This document shows, piece by piece, positions 5,253 through 8,311 of a stretch of DNA of 8,311 nt (positions are counted from its first letter, which is position 1; every line of letters starts with the position of its first letter). Made by a program: the position numbers and the translations under genes. The stretch is from an uncultured archaeon. Its GTDB lineage: Archaea; Nanobdellota; Nanobdellia; Woesearchaeales; ARS49. The notes beneath the pieces are model-generated. The model was not told the DNA's origin and ran no database searches. It saw nothing but the letters and a program-made list of their open reading frames with translations. Where the stretch lies: the NCBI GenBank assembly GCA_902385765.1, contig CABMGU010000046.1, positions 1 to 8,311 of the forward strand, in the 5' to 3' direction.

Positions 5253-7274
5253 CGCTTTTTTGATTATTTTTACAAATCCGCTGTAGTGAAGCAGTACGAC
5301 TGCTGTGAAGATGAATGCTAATGCCGCAATTATTCCTTTTATTTCTGGTTTTTGTTTTATTTCAGGGATGAAGGTTGGAAGGTAGGAGCATTTGTGGTTT
5401 CTGCACACGTTTGACCTGCAGTCGCTGTCAAGACAGCACTCGTACGGATTGCAGGTGTGTTTTGTTATTGTTCCGCAATCGCACGGTATTGGTGTGCATT
5501 TATTGTCTTTGCATTGTTTTGTTTCAGGGCAGTCTTCATTTTTACTGCACTCTGTGCACTTGTGGTCTGTGCATATTCCGCTTTCGCATTCTTTGTTTGA
5601 ACAGCACTCGTATGGTTGGCATTTGTGTGCTTCTGTTTTTCCGCAGAGGCATAAGACTGGTATGCATAGGTTGTTTGTGCATTGTCTGTCTGAAGCGCAG
5701 TCAGCATTTGTTGTGCATTGCAGGCATTCTGGTACTTCTATGTTCATTGTTACGGTGATAAAGTATGCTTTTATTGCTTTGATGGTGTATGTTCCTGGGA
5801 GTGGTGCTTCGAGCGTTATTGTGCCTGATGCATCAGGGATTCCGGTTGATATTGTTGCTCCGTTTGATATTAGTTCAACAATTATTCCCGTTGTTGGCGT
5901 CATGCTGTATTTGTTTTTGACCGTGGCTGTGAAGTTTTTGCCTGCGCAGGTTGGTTTTGCTTCTATTGATAGGATGTTGTAAAATCCTCCAGCACCGCCT
6001 CCTCCTCCTCCGCTTGTTGGTCCGTTTCCTCCGCCTCCTATTCCGAATCCTGAAAAGCTTGTTGTTTGGTAGATGAAGCGTTTGTTGGCTGTGTCTTTTG
6101 TCGCGCTTGCGGTTATGTCAGTCCAGGCGCCGTTGCAGGTTTGGGCTGTGAAGTTGTAATTGTCGCATTTGGATAGTGTTAGTGTTGCTTCATTTGAATA
6201 TGTGAGGTCGCTGTAATTGATGTATATTGTTGCATTGTTGAAAGTGTAATTGTTCTGTATTCCGTAAACGCCGAGATAGCCGAGGTGGTTGAGTATCTTG
6301 TCCATTCCGAACGTTCTGTTTCGTTCTGTTATTGGGTTGATGCTGTCTATGTTTACTTGCAGAGTGGTGTTATAAGTGCTGAATGTTGTGCTGTAATTGA
6401 GGAACTTGTATACTTCGGGGTCAAGATTGCCGGTTGCTGATGTGTCGTTGTCTGCGAACGTGCCGTTTGCGTAATATAGTGCCATTGTTGCAGGTATTCC
6501 TGCCAGGGTGTGGTCTTCCACGGTGGTAATCACTTTTGTCTGCATCAGCCAGTGCACCATGTTGTTGAACAGCGTTGCTCCTGATGGCGTGATGTTGTAG
6601 CCTGGATCTCCGGCGTTTGCCCAGACGCCGTATGTTGCGCTTCTTGCCGTTGTTGTTTCTCCTGTTAATAGCGTGCTGTCTTGCTCGTTTGCCAATACTG
6701 ATGACTGCGCGTTTCCTGTTGGTATGACAAATGTTGTTCCTATTCCTCCTGACACTGATTGGACTGTTTGTTGGTCTCCTCCTAAATCTTTGAATAATAC
6801 TTCTGTTGCTCCCATAAAGCTTGTCACGTAGTTGTTTACTGCTGCTGTGACTGTTGATACTGCTGCTGATACTTCTGAAGTGTATGTGATGTCGAGCAGG
6901 CTTCCTTTGCCGCCAAGAACTTTTGTGCTCATTACGGGTATGCTGTAGTTTGACATTGCGGTTCTTAGCGCTTGTGTTTCAATTGGCCTGCAGGGGACGT
7001 CTCCTGGGCAGAATGATTCGCCTGGTGCGTAATAGCTTACGTCGACTATGAGGTCTGCCCAGTTTGTGAGGTTGTTTGTCCAGTTTGTGTTGTTGTTGGC
7101 AAATGTTGCGTATGGGAAATATGTCAGGGTGTGTCCTGCGGAAGTCAAGACATCTGTCATTACGGGTGCGAACGTGTCGCTTCCTGTTACGAGTATGTTG
7201 AAGTGGAAGCTGTTGTCGATTGGCGCAGCGCCGGTCAGGGTTGCAAATAATAATATTAGGAGGAGTTTTTTCAT
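5244..7274 (-). CDS. secreted, membrane-anchored cysteine-rich surface protein
   Basis: A 676-residue cell-surface protein. Residues 1-17 are a signal peptide (MKKLLLILLFATLTGAA). Residues 24-245 suggest a flavodoxin/GATase-like alpha/beta domain: strand FNILVTG (25-31), AGHTLTYF (46-53), ADLIVDVSYY (73-82), SIPVMSTK (111-118), and TLFNNMVHWLM (234-244) near its end. Residues 360-411 (KCDNYNFTAQTCNGAWTDI, then FIYQTTSFSGFGIG) resemble a beta module seen in archaeal surface proteins ahead of glycine-rich linkers. The linker GGGGNGPTSGGGGGGAGG (413-430) follows, then an Ig/carboxypeptidase-regulatory-like beta domain (434-515), two 54-residue 12-cysteine modules (520-573 and 576-629), a membrane helix (about 648-666) and a basic tail. 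More than ten NxS/T sequons suggest N-glycosylation. The start has GAGGT four bases upstream and overlaps the previous stop as ATGA. The biological role is unknown; adhesion or envelope structure is plausible. Confidence 0.85.
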   Translation of the reverse strand: MKKLLLILLFATLTGAAPIDNSFHFNILVTGSDTFAPVMTDVLTSAGHTLTYFPYATFANNNTNWTNNLTNWADLIVDVSYYAPGESFCPGDVPCRPIETQALRTAMSNYSIPVMSTKVLGGKGSLLDITYTSEVSAAVSTVTAAVNNYVTSFMGATEVLFKDLGGDQQTVQSVSGGIGTTFVIPTGNAQSSVLANEQDSTLLTGETTTARSATYGVWANAGDPGYNITPSGATLFNNMVHWLMQTKVITTVEDHTLAGIPATMALYYANGTFADNDTSATGNLDPEVYKFLNYSTTFSTYNTTLQVNIDSINPITERNRTFGMDKILNHLGYLGVYGIQNNYTFNNATIYINYSDLTYSNEATLTLSKCDNYNFTAQTCNGAWTDITASATKDTANKRFIYQTTSFSGFGIGGGGNGPTSGGGGGGAGGFYNILSIEAKPTCAGKNFTATVKNKYSMTPTTGIIVELISNGATISTGIPDASGTITLEAPLPGTYTIKAIKAYFITVTMNIEVPECLQCTTNADCASDRQCTNNLCIPVLCLCGKTEAHKCQPYECCSNKECESGICTDHKCTECSKNEDCPETKQCKDNKCTPIPCDCGTITKHTCNPYECCLDSDCRSNVCRNHKCSYLPTFIPEIKQKPEIKGIIAALAFIFTAVVLLHYSGFVKIIKKALK
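5256..5271 (+). terminator. T-rich terminator of the chaperone operon
   Basis: Directly after the dnaJ stop the plus strand has TTTTTT (5256-5261) and TTTTT (5267-5271), the U-rich pattern used for archaeal intrinsic termination without a strong hairpin. On the other strand the same bases encode the lysine-rich cytoplasmic tail of the surface protein. Confidence 0.55.
5388..5717 (-). repeat. two tandem 12-cysteine modules in the surface protein
   Basis: Residues 520-573 (5717-5556) and 576-629 (5549-5388) are both 54 residues long with identical cysteine spacing: C-x5-C-x5-C-x4-C-x4-C-x-C-x7-C-x4-CC-x4-C-x4-C-x4-C. Shared landmarks are the second-cysteine context (N-x-DC), QC, CxCG, H-x-C-x-PYECC and HKC at the end. 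All 24 cysteines are present, suggesting disulfide-locked extracellular modules arising by duplication. The sequences between cysteines have diverged, so the duplication is not recent. Confidence 0.8.
5985..6036 (-). repeat. glycine-rich low-complexity linker
   Basis: Forward-strand runs of CCT/CCG/CC(A/G) encode GGGGNGPTSGGGGGGAGG on the minus strand. It separates the N-terminal glycosylated part from the Ig-like and cysteine-rich part, probably as a flexible hinge, and is liable to length change by slippage. Confidence 0.6.
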
Positions 7275-7648
7275 ACGGACCTCGCTATGAAGTACGTGCC
7301 AGCTCCGATGAGCAGTATGCCTATCCAGCGGTCAAGCGTTATTGTTTCTTTGAGGAATACGAGTGAGAAGATTATGGTGAGGACATAGCCAATGCTGAGC
7401 AAGGGGTACATTGCTGAAAGGTCCAGTGTTGCGAGTGCAATGAGCCAGAATGCTATTCCGAAAATCAGAGAGGAGAATCCCAGCAAAAGCCATTTGTTTG
7501 TGAATATGAGTTTGAGGTTGTGCCCGCGGAATAGTTCCCGTACGTCTGGTTGGAGGTGGAGTTCGTTGAATCCTGCTTTAAGAAGCAGTCTTCCGATAGC
7601 TCCTGCTAGGACGCATATGAAAATGAACAGTATCACCTTTTTTATCAT
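7271..7648 (-). CDS. EamA/ArnE-like four-helix small transporter
   Basis: A 125-residue membrane protein with four hydrophobic helices: about 3-24, 52-76, 78-100 and 106-123. It fits a one-domain member of the drug/metabolite transporter superfamily. The stretch AMYPLLSIGYVLTIIFSLVF followed by LKETITLDRWIGILLIGAG resembles the second half of ArnE/EamA proteins, and TM1 has AGAIGRLLLKAG. The glutamate in the first helix of classic small multidrug pumps (E14 of EmrE) is replaced by glycine, so proton/drug antiport of the EmrE type is unlikely. ArnE-like proteins help flip lipid-linked sugars, which would suit a neighbouring glycoprotein, but that is inference. ATG 7648 is chosen because it lies one base after the previous stop; an in-frame ATG at 7687 would overlap the upstream gene by 38 bases. 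Neither has a clear ribosome binding site, so coupling is likely. The end overlaps the surface-protein start (ATGA). Confidence 0.75.
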   Translation of the reverse strand: MIKKVILFIFICVLAGAIGRLLLKAGFNELHLQPDVRELFRGHNLKLIFTNKWLLLGFSSLIFGIAFWLIALATLDLSAMYPLLSIGYVLTIIFSLVFLKETITLDRWIGILLIGAGTYFIARSV

Positions 7649-7649
7649 T

Positions 7650-8311
7650 TTAATTTGGGTATAATATGTAATTGATTTGTACGGCATATGGGCTATTTAA
7701 AGTTTTTCTTGTCTCTATTGAGGGTATTAAATTGCAGTCTGTGCAAGCGCATTGGTATTGCACTTGAAGCACTCCTTCTTTGATGTTTTGAGAGAGTATT
7801 TTGATTATTGTGCTGTTTATGGTTTGGTTTGTTAGTATGTATGCGATGTTTTCTGTTATTCTGCATCTTTCTTGTTTCGAGAGGAAGCTTTTGAAGCTCA
7901 TTCCTTTGTCTTGCGCGTATATTTGTTTGTATGCCTGCCAGCTGTCGTTTGAGTGGAAGCGTATTGTTGTTATTCCGTCATCTGTGGTTATGTTTTCGTA
8001 TTCGAAGTTAAAGCTTGTAGGATTTCCCTTGAAGGTGGTTGCTGTGTCAGTTGTTAGAGCATCTATTTTTGCGTATCCAAGTGCGGATGCTGTTAAAGTG
8101 ACTGTTAGGAATAAAATAACAAACAGCCACGTGCGCTTTTTTACAAGGAATATTGCTGGGAAGCATATGAAAACTGCGAGCGAGTCGATACCGAATGCAG
8201 GGTATGCTCCCAGCATTTGATTTCTTATTAGTATGCCTGCAGCCGGCAGCACGAGTGCGTACCATTTGTTAATTAGAACTGCGATTGTCAGTCCTGCAAA
8301 GAATCCGAATT
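7650..8311 (-). CDS. membrane protein, N-terminus outside the window
   Basis: The frame is open from the stop at 7650 to the window edge, so the first visible GTG (8252) is not a trustworthy start. The added upstream codons (FGFFAGLTIAVLINKWYALV) continue a hydrophobic helix. About 219 residues are visible. There are three probable membrane segments: FFAGLTIAVLI through VLPAAGIL, YPAFGIDSLAVFICFPAIFLV, and TWLFVILFLTVTLTASALGY after the basic KKR. A roughly 140-residue polar domain follows, presumably outside the cell. It carries sequons (NIT, NDS, NQT, NST) and three cysteines clustered as CACTDC near the end plus one at KQERCRI. I do not recognise the family. The truncated N-terminal part could contain more helices, as in a glycosyltransferase or oligosaccharide-handling protein, but nothing visible proves it. 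It is followed by the small transporter after a one-base gap. Confidence 0.7.
   Translation of the reverse strand, partial: FGFFAGLTIAVLINKWYALVLPAAGILIRNQMLGAYPAFGIDSLAVFICFPAIFLVKKRTWLFVILFLTVTLTASALGYAKIDALTTDTATTFKGNPTSFNFEYENITTDDGITTIRFHSNDSWQAYKQIYAQDKGMSFKSFLSKQERCRITENIAYILTNQTINSTIIKILSQNIKEGVLQVQYQCACTDCNLIPSIETRKTLNSPYAVQINYILYPN
7694..7701 (-). promoter_or_regulatory. possible internal TATA box before the transporter gene
   Basis: The minus strand reads TTTAAATA. A start about 25 bases downstream (near 7670) would give a 22-base leader to ATG 7648 and could serve the transporter and surface-protein genes. It lies in the coding region of the upstream gene, so it may be chance. 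Confidence 0.25.

Noticed and set aside
5375..5982. Plus-strand cysteine-rich frames of 127 and 196 residues
   Set aside because: They are antisense to the cysteine modules and Ig-like domain of the surface protein, whose frame has a signal peptide, domains and an anchor.
7649..7687. ATG 7687 as start of the transporter
   Set aside because: It adds a polar MPYKSITYYTQIK segment with no ribosome binding site and a 38-base overlap, whereas ATG 7648 follows the previous stop by one base.
8250..8252. GTG 8252 as start of the right-edge gene
   Set aside because: The frame stays open and hydrophobic to the window edge, so the gene is treated as truncated.

Overview
The window looks like part of an archaeal chromosome, most plausibly a DPANN-type lineage; this is inference. 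The grounds are AT-rich TTTATATA boxes about 25 bases ahead of expected transcript starts, Shine-Dalgarno sites of the GGAGGT/GAGGTGA type, tightly packed genes, a DUF3467 protein, and a sequon-rich, C-terminally membrane-anchored surface protein. The DnaK lacks the extra nucleotide-binding-domain loop of proteobacterial DnaK, as is known for archaeal and Gram-positive forms.

Left part (1-660), minus strand: a DUF3467-like gene (624-271) reads leftwards from a divergent promoter. After it comes a 193-base gene-free stretch that can fold into a compact multi-hairpin structure (71-259). The start of a further minus-strand gene (ATG at 77) runs off the left edge. Its start codon lies inside the closing helix of that structure, so the stretch may be a regulatory leader or a separate structured RNA.

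Centre (660-5270), plus strand: a heat-shock chaperone operon, grpE - LAGLIDADG endonuclease - dnaK - a 52-residue membrane ORF - dnaJ. A TATA box (697-704) is followed by a perfect 17-base palindrome (729-745) at the expected transcript start, a good operator candidate. The endonuclease gene is AT-rich and foreign-looking. It fits between grpE and dnaK without harming either, and its last codons carry the dnaK ribosome binding site. GrpE, DnaK and DnaJ would form the usual Hsp70 refolding cycle.

Right part (5244-8311), minus strand: three tightly coupled genes. They are a membrane protein whose N-terminus lies outside the window, a four-helix EamA/ArnE-like small transporter, and a 676-residue surface protein with a signal peptide, a flavodoxin/GATase-like N-terminal domain, a glycine-rich linker, two tandem 12-cysteine modules and a C-terminal membrane anchor. 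This group looks like a cell-envelope operon. It converges on dnaJ with a 9-base overlap of coding ends.
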